From positions 1 through 64,000 of the forward strand of contig JALSNC010000301.1 of assembly GCA_026987195.1 (NCBI GenBank): 64,000 bases of DNA, in the 5' to 3' direction. Below the pieces are notes generated by a model. That model ran no database searches, was not told where the DNA came from, and was given only the letters and a program-made list of their open reading frames with translations. This DNA comes from Desulfobulbaceae bacterium. GTDB taxonomy: Bacteria; Desulfobacterota; Desulfobulbia; Desulfobulbales; Desulfobulbaceae. How positions within the stretch are numbered: the stretch's first letter is position 1; each line of letters begins with the position of its first letter. This document shows, piece by piece, positions 52,402 through 61,754 of the stretch. The position numbers and the translations under genes were made by a program.

Positions 52402-53943
52402 ATGCCCATGCAGGAGCTGCAGCAGGATACCCGTTGTCTGCCCGAGTCGGTGGAGATGCAGGCGCTGATCGACGCCCTTGCCGATACCTTTGCCGTGGAG
52501 ATCGAGGGGGCGCGGGAACATGTCACCACCTGGTATGATACCTTTGACTGGCGTCTGTATAACCGCGGTTATCTTCTCCGTTATAGTGATCGGCACTGGC
52601 ATCTCCTGGAGTATCGGACCGGAGAGGCCGTGGTGGTCGCCAGGGCCGGGGCAGGGAAGAAGCGGCTGTTTGCCCGGGAGCTGCCCCGGGGCAGGCTGCG
52701 CTCCCTGCTTGCGCCGGTGCTGGACGTGCGCGCCCTCCTGCTCCTGGTCTCGCTGGGTTCGGTGGATACCCGCGTCCGCATCCTGAACCGTGACCAGAAG
52801 ACAACGGTGTTTGTCGAGTTCAGCCGTCAGCAGGTCAGAGGGACGGACACTGTCCTGCGCACGGTCCGGCTTGTTCCCGTGCGCGGCTATGACAAGGCGT
52901 TACGGGCGGTACGCGCCTTTTTTGATGACCAGGGTGTGGTTGAGCAGGTCCCCCCCTTCCACACCTTTGAACAGGGGGTGCAGGCGGTCGGCCGCAGGCC
53001 CGGTGATTACAGTTCCAGGTTTGCTGTCCGCCTGGATCCCGATCTGACCTCCCGCCAGGCCGCCATCACCATCTACCGGCGTCTGCTCGATACCATGCAG
53101 GTCAACGAGGAGGGGATCCTCCGTGACCTGGATTCGGAGTTTCTCCACGATTTCCGGGTCGCCATCCGCAGGACCCGTTCCGGCCTGGCGCAGATGAAAA
53201 AGGTCCTGCCCGCCGACATCACCGCCACCATGAAGGAGGAGTTCGCCTACCTGGGCAGGATCACCGGCCCGGTCCGTGATCTCGATGTCTACCTGCTCTA
53301 TGAGCACGACTACCGCGCCCGGCTGCCGGAGCAGCTCCAGGAGGGCCTGGGCAGCTTTTTCGCCGACCTGGCCGAGCAGCGCAGGCTGGAGCAGAAAAAG
53401 CTGGTCCGGGCCCTGCGTTCGCCCCGCTACCGCCAGATCGTCACCGGCTGGGACGAGTACCTGCGCTCCGACGACCCGACACCTTCGGCCGATGCCGACA
53501 AACCCGTCATCGACCTGGCCCGGCGGATCATCCATCGCCGTTTCAGGCGGCTGCTGAAGGACGGCCTGGCCATCGGTGCCGACAGCCCGGATGAAGACCT
53601 CCACCGGCTGCGGATCCAGGGCAAGAAGCTGCGCTACAGCCTGGAGTTCTTCCGTTCCCTTTTCCCGGAACAGGAGATGGATACCGTGATCAGGCAGTTG
53701 AAGAGGCTGCAGAACAACCTGGGCGATTTCAATGACCTTTCGGTGCAGCAGGAGATGCTGACCCGCTACCTGCACGGTCTGCGCCCCGGATCCCGGAAGA
53801 ACATGGAGCTGGCGGCAGCCATCGGCGGCCTGCTGACCAACCTCTTCCATGAGCAGCACCGGGTCAGGGAGCGGTTCGGCAAGACCTTTGCCCGCTTCAG
53901 CAGCAGGAAGAACGTGGCGCTCTTCAAAAAGCTGTTTCACTGA
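52402..53943 (+). CDS. CYTH-CHAD domain protein, probable polyphosphate-binding
   Basis: The 513-residue protein has an N-terminal CYTH-like half (TFDWRLYNRGYLLRYSDRHW ... VFVEFSRQQVRGTD) and a CHAD domain from about 215 (FRVAIRRTRSGLAQM, GRITGPVRDLDVYLLYEHDY, LHRLRIQGKKLRYSLEFF). CHAD helices are rich in Arg/Lys and bind polyphosphate; CHAD proteins are found on polyphosphate granules. Starts at ATG 52402 or 52408. ParA and SixA genes follow in the same direction with 17-base and overlapping spacing. Confidence 0.88.
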   Translation: MPMQELQQDTRCLPESVEMQALIDALADTFAVEIEGAREHVTTWYDTFDWRLYNRGYLLRYSDRHWHLLEYRTGEAVVVARAGAGKKRLFARELPRGRLRSLLAPVLDVRALLLLVSLGSVDTRVRILNRDQKTTVFVEFSRQQVRGTDTVLRTVRLVPVRGYDKALRAVRAFFDDQGVVEQVPPFHTFEQGVQAVGRRPGDYSSRFAVRLDPDLTSRQAAITIYRRLLDTMQVNEEGILRDLDSEFLHDFRVAIRRTRSGLAQMKKVLPADITATMKEEFAYLGRITGPVRDLDVYLLYEHDYRARLPEQLQEGLGSFFADLAEQRRLEQKKLVRALRSPRYRQIVTGWDEYLRSDDPTPSADADKPVIDLARRIIHRRFRRLLKDGLAIGADSPDEDLHRLRIQGKKLRYSLEFFRSLFPEQEMDTVIRQLKRLQNNLGDFNDLSVQQEMLTRYLHGLRPGSRKNMELAAAIGGLLTNLFHEQHRVRERFGKTFARFSSRKNVALFKKLFH

Positions 53944-53960
53944 CTCGGCGGAGAACGGAA

Positions 53961-54707
53961 ATGAGTGTAATCGCGGTATACAACATCAAGGGCGGGGTCG
54001 GCAAGACGGCAACCTCGGTCAATCTCTCCTATCTGTCGGCATGCCAGGGCAACAAGACCCTGCTCTGCGACATGGACTCCCAGGGATCGGCCACCTACTA
54101 TTTCCGTATCCGGCCGGCCAGGAAGTTCAACACCAGGAAGCTGCTCAAGGGTGGCAAGCACATCGACCGCAATATCCGCGGCACCGACTATCCCGGCCTG
54201 GACCTGCTGCCGGCGGATTTTTCCTACCGCAACATCGACATCGCCCTGGACGACCTCAAGAAGTCGAAGCGGCGAATATCGCGGATTCTCAAACCGCTGC
54301 GCGAGGAGTACGACCATATCTTTCTCGACTGTCCCCCCAACGTCACCCTGCTGTCCGAAAACATCTTCCATGCCGCCGACCGGATCCTGGTCCCCCTGAT
54401 CCCCACCACCCTGTCGCACCTCGCTTTGCAGCAGCTCCTGGAGTTCCTGGATGAGATCGGCCAGGAACGGGCCAAGGTCCTGGTCTTCTTCTCCATGGTG
54501 GAAAAACGCAAGAAGATGCACGGCGAGATGATGCGCCTTCTGCAGGATGAGCCCGGTGTCCTGCCGTGCGCCATTCCCTTTCTCGCCGACGTGGAAAAGA
54601 TGGGCATCTACCGGCAGCCGGTGGCGGCCATGCTGCCGGGCTCGGCGGCCGCCGAGAGCTACCGGAGACTGTGGGATGCCATCTGCGGGGAACTGGAGAA
54701 ATCATGA
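53961..54707 (+). CDS. ParA-family partition ATPase
   Basis: The 248-residue protein opens IAVYNIKGGVGKTATSVNLS, the deviant Walker A with signature lysine, followed by LLCDMDSQGSATYYF and HIFLDCPPNVTLL (Walker B). Stand-alone ParA proteins without ParB position plasmids, chemosensory arrays, microcompartments and other cargo on the nucleoid. No parB lies nearby. The gene is between CHAD and SixA genes (17-base gap; ATGA overlap), so the cargo could be polyphosphate granules. This is inference. Confidence 0.88.
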   Translation: MSVIAVYNIKGGVGKTATSVNLSYLSACQGNKTLLCDMDSQGSATYYFRIRPARKFNTRKLLKGGKHIDRNIRGTDYPGLDLLPADFSYRNIDIALDDLKKSKRRISRILKPLREEYDHIFLDCPPNVTLLSENIFHAADRILVPLIPTTLSHLALQQLLEFLDEIGQERAKVLVFFSMVEKRKKMHGEMMRLLQDEPGVLPCAIPFLADVEKMGIYRQPVAAMLPGSAAAESYRRLWDAICGELEKS

Positions 54708-55213
54708 AACGGTTGCTGCTCTGCCGGCATGCCAAGTCGAGCTGGAAGGACCCGTCGCTCACCGACCGGCAGCGACCGCTCAACAGGCGGGGCAAACGGG
54801 ATGCGCCCCTGATGGGTGAATGGCTCGCGACCCGGGGCGTCCGGCCGGACGCCGTGGTCAGCAGTCCCGCCAGGAGGGCGCGCAAGACAGCGAAACATCT
54901 GGCCCGGAAACTGGGCTATCCGCCGGCGAGGATCCGGATCGTCGAGGCGATCTACGGCGCGACCCCGGGAGTCCTGCTGGACTGCATCCGTGAGTTTGAC
55001 CCGGCCTGGGAGCAGGTTCTCATGGTGGGGCACAACAACGAATTCACCGTACTGGCCAACATACTCGGGGACCTGGAGATCGGCAACGTGCCCACCTGCG
55101 GCGTGGTCTGTCTCGATTTTGCCGTCGCCTCCTGGCAGGACGCAGGTGAGGGTGGCGGTATCCTGGTCTTTTTCGATTATCCGAAAAAGATCCTGGCCCG
55201 GCAGGAGCGGTAA
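54704..55213 (+). CDS. sixA: SixA-like phosphohistidine phosphatase
   Basis: The 169-residue protein opens KRLLLCRHAKSSWKDPSLTD with the RHG/RHA phosphatase motif and continues LNRRGKRDAPLMGEWL, VVSSPARRARKTA and VLMVGHNNE, the catalytic His pairs of the histidine phosphatase fold. SixA removes phosphate from histidine in HPt or PTS proteins. Its ATG overlaps parA's stop. Its stop TAA is part of a GTAA at the start of a type II MITE fragment. Confidence 0.9.
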   Translation: MKRLLLCRHAKSSWKDPSLTDRQRPLNRRGKRDAPLMGEWLATRGVRPDAVVSSPARRARKTAKHLARKLGYPPARIRIVEAIYGATPGVLLDCIREFDPAWEQVLMVGHNNEFTVLANILGDLEIGNVPTCGVVCLDFAVASWQDAGEGGGILVFFDYPKKILARQER

Positions 55214-55262
55214 CGGTTCCCCGCTATCGGCAAATACATTGAATTACCGATACGTTCACTCT
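55210..55262. repeat. Type II MITE fragment at the sixA stop codon
   Basis: GTAACGGTTCCCCGCTATCGG, then TTGAATTACCGATACG; the TAA stop is within the first four bases. No duplication or right end is found. Confidence 0.55.
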
Positions 55263-55344
55263 GAGTCTCCGGTCACCCGGCCGATGGAAGCGTACCCCGT
55301 CAACAAGGGGCCGATTCCACGGTTTTCCGGCATCCAGCCAGCCC

Positions 55345-57432
55345 ATGAGCAGCAAGCGTAGCCCCGGTGGTCTCCTTCTTGACAAGATTTCTCCCCCGGA
55401 AGGGCTTCTTCTGCTCGTTCTCGCCATGGTCATCGGTGGCGCCACCGGTCTGGCCGCTGTCTTCTTCATCCGTCTCATCGCCCTGATCCAGGACTGGTCC
55501 TATTCCACCATCCAGCTGACCTTCCCGCGCCTGGGCATGTGGAGTTATGTCCTGGTGCCCGTGGCCGGCGCCCTGCTGGTGGGGCCGCTCATCGCCTGGT
55601 TCGCCCGTGAGGCCAAAGGACACGGCGTGCCCGAGGTCATGCAGGCCCTGGTCCTTCGAGGCGGCCGCATCCGGCCGCGGGTGGCCCTGGCCAAGATCGT
55701 GGCCTCGGCCCTGTGCATCGGCACCGGCGGTTCGGCCGGCCGGGAAGGGCCCATTGTCCAGGTGGGCTCGGCCCTGGGCTCCACCATGGGGCAGATCCTG
55801 CATCTCTCCGACGAACGGATCAAGAACCTGGTCTCCTGCGGCGCGGCGGCCGGGATCGCCGCCACCTTCAATGCACCGATTGCCGGGGTCGCCTTTGCCA
55901 TCGAGGTCCTGATGAGCGAGCTCCAGGTCCGGATGTTCGGCAACGTGGTGATCTCCGCGGTCTCGGCCTCCATTGTCAGCCAGATCTTTCTCGGTGCCCG
56001 GCCGGCCTTCACCGTACCCACCTATACCATGCAGTCGCCGGTCGCCATCCTTTTCTACCTCCTGCTCGGCCTGGTGGCCGCCCTGGTGGGGATCATGTTC
56101 ATCCGCATGCTCGGCTGGTTCGAGGACCGGTTCGACGACTGGAAATTTCCCCTGGCCCTCAAACCGGCCGTGGGCGCGCTGCTGCTCGGCCTGCTCGGAT
56201 TCGGGTACCTGCACCTGCCCGGCATCGGTTTCACCTCCATCACCCAGTTCCGGCTCGAGATGCCGCTGATCGAGAATATTCCCCATGTCTATGGCGCCGG
56301 TTTCACCTTTATCGAGGAGGCGCTGCAGGGCAGGGTGGACTTCTGGCTCCTGGCCCTGCTGGTGTTTCTCAAACCGCTGGCCACCTCCTTCACCCTGGGC
56401 TCGGGCAACTCGGGTGGTGTCTTTGCTCCGTCGCTCTTCATCGGCGCCATGCTCGGTGGCGCCATGGGCAGCCTCTTTTCCACCTGGCAGCCGGAGCTGG
56501 CCGGCCCGCCGGGCGCCTACGCCCTGGTCGGCATGGCTGCCGTGTTTTCGGCCAGTGCGCGCGCCCCGCTCACCGCCATGCTGATCGTCTTCGAGATGAG
56601 CAACGACTATTCCCTGATCCTGCCCCTGATGATCACCTCGGTCATGGCCTCCTACCTGGCCCAGCACCTCTATGCCGATTCCATCTACACCATCAAGCTG
56701 ACCCGCCGCGGTATCCGTTTTGCCCAGGGCCGGGACATGGATATCATGCAGGGGGTGATGGTGGGCGAGGTGATGAATCGTCAGCCGGTGACCATCAGCA
56801 GGAAGAAGACCCTGGCCGAGCTCTACCAGCAGTTCCAGGAGACCAATTTTCTCGGTTTCCCGGTCCTGGACGAGGCGGGGCTGCTCTGGGGGATCGTCAC
56901 CCTGCAGGACATGGAAAAGACCCTGTCGCAGACCGCCATCAACCTGCGCGGCCTCAGGGTGGAGGATGTGGCCGTGACCGATCCGGTCACTGTCTACCCG
57001 GACGAACCGATCTGGACAGCCATCCAGAAGATGGCCCCCCGTGACCTTGCCCGTCTGCCGGTGGTCAGCCGGAAGGAGAAGCGCAGGCTGCTCGGCCTGA
57101 TCAGCCGCAGCGATATCCTGCGGGCCTATGACGTGGGGATCGTCCGCAAGCAGCGCGGCCAGCTCCTGGAGGGCAGCCTTGCTCTCCGCAGACAGGAATA
57201 TAACGGTTTCAGGGAATTTCGCCTCAGGCAGGGTCAGCGGGCCGTGGGCGCCGTGCTGCGGGACCTGGATCTGCCCGAGCCGGTGAACGTGGTCTCTGTG
57301 GAACGTAACGGCATGGTCCTGATTCCGCGCGGTGGCACCCGGTTCGAGGAAGGGGATATCGTGACCGTCTTTGGCAGAAAGGAGTTCCTGCGCCAGGCCG
57401 AGGAAGAGTTCACCCGGAGCGCGACAGATTGA
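55345..57432 (+). CDS. CLC-type chloride channel with CBS pair and TrkA-C-like domain
   Basis: The 695-residue protein has CLC filter blocks GTGGSAGREGP and GSGNSGGVFAPS, about ten helices, two CBS domains (residues about 475-600, FLGFPVLDEAGLLWGIVT; ARLPVVSRKEKRRLLGLISR) and a C-terminal TrkA-C-like segment (VVSVERNGMVLIPRGGTRFE, EGDIVTVFGRKEFL). This extra domain, absent from the CLC protein at 40530, may bind a ligand or cation signal. No operon partner: a repeat fragment lies before it. Confidence 0.92.
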   Translation: MSSKRSPGGLLLDKISPPEGLLLLVLAMVIGGATGLAAVFFIRLIALIQDWSYSTIQLTFPRLGMWSYVLVPVAGALLVGPLIAWFAREAKGHGVPEVMQALVLRGGRIRPRVALAKIVASALCIGTGGSAGREGPIVQVGSALGSTMGQILHLSDERIKNLVSCGAAAGIAATFNAPIAGVAFAIEVLMSELQVRMFGNVVISAVSASIVSQIFLGARPAFTVPTYTMQSPVAILFYLLLGLVAALVGIMFIRMLGWFEDRFDDWKFPLALKPAVGALLLGLLGFGYLHLPGIGFTSITQFRLEMPLIENIPHVYGAGFTFIEEALQGRVDFWLLALLVFLKPLATSFTLGSGNSGGVFAPSLFIGAMLGGAMGSLFSTWQPELAGPPGAYALVGMAAVFSASARAPLTAMLIVFEMSNDYSLILPLMITSVMASYLAQHLYADSIYTIKLTRRGIRFAQGRDMDIMQGVMVGEVMNRQPVTISRKKTLAELYQQFQETNFLGFPVLDEAGLLWGIVTLQDMEKTLSQTAINLRGLRVEDVAVTDPVTVYPDEPIWTAIQKMAPRDLARLPVVSRKEKRRLLGLISRSDILRAYDVGIVRKQRGQLLEGSLALRRQEYNGFREFRLRQGQRAVGAVLRDLDLPEPVNVVSVERNGMVLIPRGGTRFEEGDIVTVFGRKEFLRQAEEEFTRSATD

Positions 57433-57444
57433 GAAGGAGGTGTG

Positions 57445-57639
57445 ATGTCCGGCCAGCTTCACGATCGGAACTGCCTGCGATGCATGCATTATTTCATCAC
57501 CTACGACGTAGCCCGTCCCCGTGGCTGCCGGGCCTATGGTTTCAAGGCAAGGCAGATGCCTGACAGGGTGGTTGCGGAAAGCTCTGGCCAGCCATGCCGC
57601 CTTTTCTCCCCCCGCCGCGCAGGAAGGGCGGCTCAATAG
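57445..57639 (+). CDS. Small Cys-rich protein, unknown function
   Basis: The 64-residue protein starts at ATG 57445 (GAAGGAGG four bases upstream; GTG 57442 is an alternative). It contains NCLRCMHYFITYDVARPRGC with CxxC then a third Cys, a later PCRLF and a basic tail. Two paired cysteine motifs suggest metal binding. I recall similar small uncharacterised proteins in Desulfobacterota and Geobacter relatives but cannot name the family. It is 12 bases after the CLC gene. Confidence 0.75.
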   Translation: MSGQLHDRNCLRCMHYFITYDVARPRGCRAYGFKARQMPDRVVAESSGQPCRLFSPRRAGRAAQ

Positions 57640-57777
57640 GACAATTTTACTTTTCAAATCTGATGTGTTCGTGATACCATACTGCAGGAACCGGAAAGAA
57701 AAAAACAATGGCTGCCGGAGCCCCACAATGAAGGATGTGCGGCTCCGGCGGCTTTCGGATGACACGACACAGGATCC

Positions 57778-58509
57778 ATGGCGCAGACAGTCGGCGGACA
57801 GATTGGCGGGGTTTCCCTGGCATCCTTTCTCCAGATGCTGGAGCAGGAACGAAAGAGTTGCACCCTGGTGGTCAACTGTGACGACCGGTCCGGCTGTTTC
57901 TACTTTGATGGCGGTGTGCTCATTGATGCCTGTTGTGATGACCAGGTGGGCGAGGAGGCCGCTTTCACCCTGCTTTCCTGGAGCGACACCTCCTTTTCCG
58001 TCACTGATCCCGAGGACAGGCTGCAGCGCATCAGGCAGCCCCTGGCCCACCTGCTGCTCACCGCGGCAACCCGCCACGACGAACGTAGATACGAGGAACA
58101 GCAGCGGCAGGGAACCCTGCAGCCCGGATCCCGGGAGGAACAGCGGGAGATCAGGGTCGATGTCCAGGGTAATCCTGCCCTCAGGCGGCTGGTGGAGACC
58201 ATTGTCGCCATGCCGTCGGTGAAGCACTATTATCTGCTCAACCGGCAGGGAAAGGTGATCACCCAGTCTTCGAAGAACCGGAAGGTGGGTGATTTCATCA
58301 CCTACTGCGTGGTCAGTGGCATTCAGATGCGCAAGGTTCTCGAGGTCAAGGGGCCGCACCGTATCCACCTGGTTCTTGACAACGGCGACAGCATGCTGAT
58401 CGTTCCCGGCGCCGGCATGATCATCGGCCTGCTCCTGGAAGAGAACGCCTCCATCTCCGAGGTCACGACCCGTCTGCGGCAGGCGCTCAGCAAGGTGGGG
58501 GATTCCTGA
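57778..58509 (+). CDS. DUF4388-roadblock/LC7 protein
   Basis: The 243-residue protein has an N-terminal DUF4388-like (PATAN-type) domain (VSLASFLQMLEQERKSCTLV, GCFYFDGGVLIDACCDDQVG) and, after a charged linker, a roadblock/LC7-type fold (VETIVAMPSVKHYYLLNRQG, GAGMIIGLLLEENASIS). Roadblock proteins of bacteria (MglB-like) regulate small GTPases and other switches. It shares one base with the next roadblock gene. No GTPase gene is found in the window. Confidence 0.82.
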   Translation: MAQTVGGQIGGVSLASFLQMLEQERKSCTLVVNCDDRSGCFYFDGGVLIDACCDDQVGEEAAFTLLSWSDTSFSVTDPEDRLQRIRQPLAHLLLTAATRHDERRYEEQQRQGTLQPGSREEQREIRVDVQGNPALRRLVETIVAMPSVKHYYLLNRQGKVITQSSKNRKVGDFITYCVVSGIQMRKVLEVKGPHRIHLVLDNGDSMLIVPGAGMIIGLLLEENASISEVTTRLRQALSKVGDS

Positions 58510-59171
58510 TGGCCATGCAGGAGCTGCTCAAGGAGATCGCGGCGATTCCGGGCGTCACCGGGTCGTGTATTTTCGACCGGAAAAAAGGTCCCCTGTGCCG
58601 GGACCTGGATTCCCCGCTGAGCGCGGAGATGTTCCGGGATGTGGGTATGCACCTGGTCCGCCTGGTACAGATGGGCAGAATGAGTGATCTTTCCGTCCGT
58701 TCCAGCCACTTCCGTTTTGATCGGTACACGGTGGTGGGCATTCCCCTGGACAACGGGATGGTGCTGATGACCATCTGCGAGAACCAGGCCAACTGCTCCC
58801 TGATCGCCACCACCGCCGGTATGCTGGTCACCGATATGTGCGAGGCCAGCCATGGTGATGATGGCGCGGCTGCAGACGATGCCGGAGAGGGGACAACGAC
58901 AGGCGAGCCGGCGGCAGGAGAGCCGGAGCCGGTGGACAGCGGGGCAGTGGACCTGGAGATGGAAGGGTACCTGCGCGACATGGAAAAGGCCCTTGCCGGC
59001 GCCATCGGCCCGGTGGCCGAGGTGGTGATGCAGGATCTTCTCGACAGGTGGCGCGCCGGCGGCCCTGCCATCCCTGCCCGCCTCTCCGAGCTGGCCGGCA
59101 TGCTGGCCGAGGAGATCGGCGACGAGGTGCTCGCCGCCGAGTTCCGGTCCCAGATCAGGGATATCATATGA
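58509..59171 (+). CDS. Roadblock/LC7-like protein
   Basis: The 220-residue protein begins MAMQELLKEIAAIPGVTGSC, then IFDRKKGPLCRDLDSPLS and GMVLMTICENQANCSLIATT, a roadblock/LC7-type fold to about residue 120, followed by an acidic linker and a helical C-terminal domain (EKALAGAIGPVAEVVMQDLL) without known motif. It overlaps the previous gene's stop by one base (TGATG), consistent with translational coupling and perhaps heterodimer formation of the two roadblock domains. Confidence 0.82.
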   Translation: MAMQELLKEIAAIPGVTGSCIFDRKKGPLCRDLDSPLSAEMFRDVGMHLVRLVQMGRMSDLSVRSSHFRFDRYTVVGIPLDNGMVLMTICENQANCSLIATTAGMLVTDMCEASHGDDGAAADDAGEGTTTGEPAAGEPEPVDSGAVDLEMEGYLRDMEKALAGAIGPVAEVVMQDLLDRWRAGGPAIPARLSELAGMLAEEIGDEVLAAEFRSQIRDII

Positions 59172-59242
59172 AACAGTGGCCGGGTACCGTTCAGCCGCTC
59201 CTGCCGGCAGAAGTTGATGTGCCTTGGCTGACAGGAGTTCAC

Positions 59243-59593
59243 ATGCTGCGACATCGGAACCTGTACCTACCTCTTGCTCTTTTTCTCTTCTTTTTCTTTT
59301 TTCCCTGCCAGGCCTTTTCCTGGACCGACATTACACAGCTTGGCGCCGGTGGCGGCGCCAAGGAGGTGGCCGTCAACCGGGATGTCTCAAAGGTCCGGTT
59401 CATCTGCAGGAATGCGCCGGTGATCATCAACACCGTGGTCATGCGCGAGGGCGGCAAAAAGACACCCTTTACCATGGGCAAAAGGTTCGCTGTAGATGAA
59501 GAGTTTGTCCTCGATCTTGGCGGCAGGCACCACGTCACCGGCCTGCGCATCAGCGACGACCTGAAGGGCAGCTACCTGGTCCAGGTGGAATAG
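59243..59593 (+). CDS. Secreted beta-rich protein, unknown function
   Basis: ATG 59243 (ACAGGAG eight bases upstream) begins a signal peptide MLRHRNLYLPLALFLFFFFF ending near QAFS. The mature ~90-residue protein is beta-rich (VAVNRDVSKVRFICRNAPVI, RHHVTGLRISDDLKGSYLVQ). The upstream ATG 59168, overlapping the roadblock gene, is possible but lacks a signal-peptide start. It is in the roadblock operon, so the cytoplasmic pair and this exported protein may belong together. Not recognised. Confidence 0.7.
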   Translation: MLRHRNLYLPLALFLFFFFFPCQAFSWTDITQLGAGGGAKEVAVNRDVSKVRFICRNAPVIINTVVMREGGKKTPFTMGKRFAVDEEFVLDLGGRHHVTGLRISDDLKGSYLVQVE

Positions 59594-59633
59594 CTGAGGC
59601 TGCGGAATCTGCCAGACTTTCGCTCCCCGTTTT

Positions 59634-59733
59634 GTAACAGTTTGCCGCTATCGACAGCTATTTTGGAATGCCGGTGTTTTTGCAAAAAAATCGCTGTCGT
59701 TCCATGTGGCTGCCCATGGAGGTGAACTGTTGC
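59634..59733. mobile_element. Type II-like MITE (about 100 bp)
   Basis: From GTAACAGTTTGCCGCTATCG to GAGGTGAACTGTTGC, inverted repeats of type II left-end type on both sides. No duplication visible. Confidence 0.6.
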
Positions 59734-59767
59734 CTGCTCTTGAGTTCTTCCTCACTGATAAGGAAAA

Positions 59768-61753
59768 ATGACTACATCGATGATAGACCGGCTGCGCGCC
59801 TTGTCGCCCGAGGAGCGCCCTGTGCTGCTCCGGGAGACCTACGAGAGCAATATTGCCTTTTTTCGGCAGCATTATCCACACTTGCTGGCATTGATACAGC
59901 AACAGAAATGCCCTTATCAACTGAACGTTACATCTGAATTTCTCTCTATCACCCATGAGAAAACCGGGGAGCTTGCCCATCCGAAGGCCGGTCTTGATCT
60001 GTTTGCGGCAATGATGGGAGACTGGGTGCACGACACCTGGATAGATCTCTGTAACTTCAAGGTCCCGGCCATGGACCTGTATCCGCTCCATGGTGAGCCG
60101 CTGCGAAATCTGTACCGTGAACTGCTGATGGAGTTTCCGGAAACACTGATCAGGTTTTCCAACAAGGAGGTCAACCTGAAAGAACTGCCGGATGGCAGAC
60201 GATTCTCGCCACCAGTGATTTTTCTTGGCATTTTTCACGGGCTCCATATCGACTACTATCTTTCCAGAACCGAGGTCTCGCATATTCTGCTGGTCGAGCC
60301 GGATACGCAACGATTTGAGGTGTCCTGCTATTTTCTCGATTATCGCCAGATTACCAACGGGTCCGATGTCGTTTTTTCGCTGGGACCTGACCCTCAGTCT
60401 GAAGCCATCCGTCTATTTTTCAGCAATTATCATATCAGCCGTTCCTTGTGGGCTCGGGTTTTGCCCGCCTATGAACATGAGGCTGCCCCCCACATGATTG
60501 AATCGTTCAGGATGCACCAGGTGACCATGTCGAATGTGGTGTTTCCTCTGGATAGAGATTATGACGCTCTACGTCAGGCCGATGTGAATCTCAGGCAGAA
60601 ACGCCTGCTCCTCACGTCCCGGCCACGTTTGTCACCAGGATCGAGGATTGCGGTTGTTGCCTCCGGCCCGTCCCTTGATCAGGATATCGATTGGTTGAGG
60701 GAAAATCAGGACAGACTCATCATTCTTGCTGTCTTCAGTGCGGTCAAGCCATTGCTTCGCCAGGGTATTCGGCCCGATTTCCAGGTCACCATGGAGACGG
60801 TTCTGCATGAGGAAGGTTTGCGGAATCCCCTGGGGCTGGATCCGGACATACCGGTGATCGCCGGCTGCAACGCGCCGGCTTCGATCGTACGGTATTTCAA
60901 GAAACTCTTTTTGTGCGGTATTGGCGACAAGGTCGCTCCGGTACGTTTTTCCCTGCCTCTCCACAGGGTGCTTCCCTCCAGCACGAGCATGGCCTTTTCT
61001 TTTGCCAGCTTGTGCGCACCGGCTGAGATCTTTCTCGCTGGTTGCGATTTCGGGTATCTGTCCACTGGACATACTCATGCCGGAAACACTATTTATGACC
61101 GGAATCCCAGCGAGAAGGATGATGTTGTCGTTTCGGACTACCTGGACAAGATGCAGCAGATCGTGGTCGAGGCAAATTTCAAGAGTTCAGAGCGGCAGTT
61201 TGTGACCAGCACGCCGTTTCTGAGCCATGTGCGGATTGTTGTCGAACAATCCATTGCTCGGATGCCGAGAACAAAGATATACAATCTCTCTGACGGTGCC
61301 CGTGTCCGGGGAGCGAAGCCAAAACGATCAGGAACCATCAAACTTAAAAAATATGCCGGAAAAGCAGATGATGTACACCGCATCTGCGAGTCCTTCAGGC
61401 CCGCTGAAAAAGGACTCAACTGGAAGCCGTACAAGAAAAAGTCCAGCGATCTGGTCCAGGATTTCAAGAAGGATGTCCTTCGGGGGCTTTCTTTGGATGA
61501 GTTTTCCTGGAAGGAATTTAATCTGTCAGTGGATCGGGCGGTGTTTGATGCACTTGCAGCCCATAGAGAAAACGATCTGGACCGAAGGCCGGAGGTCTTT
61601 GTTCTTTTTATTCTCCACCTGCTGACCGCCTGGTATAAAGTCGCGCTTTTCAGCGATCATGTGGAGCAGACGGAAGAGATCCATAAGGCAGGGCTTGAAA
61701 AGTTGGAAACCATCTTCAAGCAGCTGTCCTGGCCGGTCAAGGACTCGGTTTAG
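59768..61753 (+). CDS. Maf-type flagellin glycosyltransferase (DUF115 core)
   Basis: The 661-residue protein has a central DUF115/MptE-like domain (RIAVVASGPSLDQDIDWLRE, GIRPDFQVTMETVLHEEG, ILAVFSAVKPLL) with GPS nucleotide-sugar site, as in motility-associated factor (Maf) proteins that add nonulosonic acids to flagellin. AAGGA precedes ATG 59768. AT content is higher here than in the rest of the window, hinting at a different history. It ends one base before a type I MITE; fliT-like, fliS and fliD follow on the opposite strand. Confidence 0.88.
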   Translation: MTTSMIDRLRALSPEERPVLLRETYESNIAFFRQHYPHLLALIQQQKCPYQLNVTSEFLSITHEKTGELAHPKAGLDLFAAMMGDWVHDTWIDLCNFKVPAMDLYPLHGEPLRNLYRELLMEFPETLIRFSNKEVNLKELPDGRRFSPPVIFLGIFHGLHIDYYLSRTEVSHILLVEPDTQRFEVSCYFLDYRQITNGSDVVFSLGPDPQSEAIRLFFSNYHISRSLWARVLPAYEHEAAPHMIESFRMHQVTMSNVVFPLDRDYDALRQADVNLRQKRLLLTSRPRLSPGSRIAVVASGPSLDQDIDWLRENQDRLIILAVFSAVKPLLRQGIRPDFQVTMETVLHEEGLRNPLGLDPDIPVIAGCNAPASIVRYFKKLFLCGIGDKVAPVRFSLPLHRVLPSSTSMAFSFASLCAPAEIFLAGCDFGYLSTGHTHAGNTIYDRNPSEKDDVVVSDYLDKMQQIVVEANFKSSERQFVTSTPFLSHVRIVVEQSIARMPRTKIYNLSDGARVRGAKPKRSGTIKLKKYAGKADDVHRICESFRPAEKGLNWKPYKKKSSDLVQDFKKDVLRGLSLDEFSWKEFNLSVDRAVFDALAAHRENDLDRRPEVFVLFILHLLTAWYKVALFSDHVEQTEEIHKAGLEKLETIFKQLSWPVKDSV

Positions 61754-61754
61754 T

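Noticed and set aside
55300-58368. 1022-codon minus-strand frame
   Set aside because: Shadow of CLC and roadblock genes with no recognisable domains.
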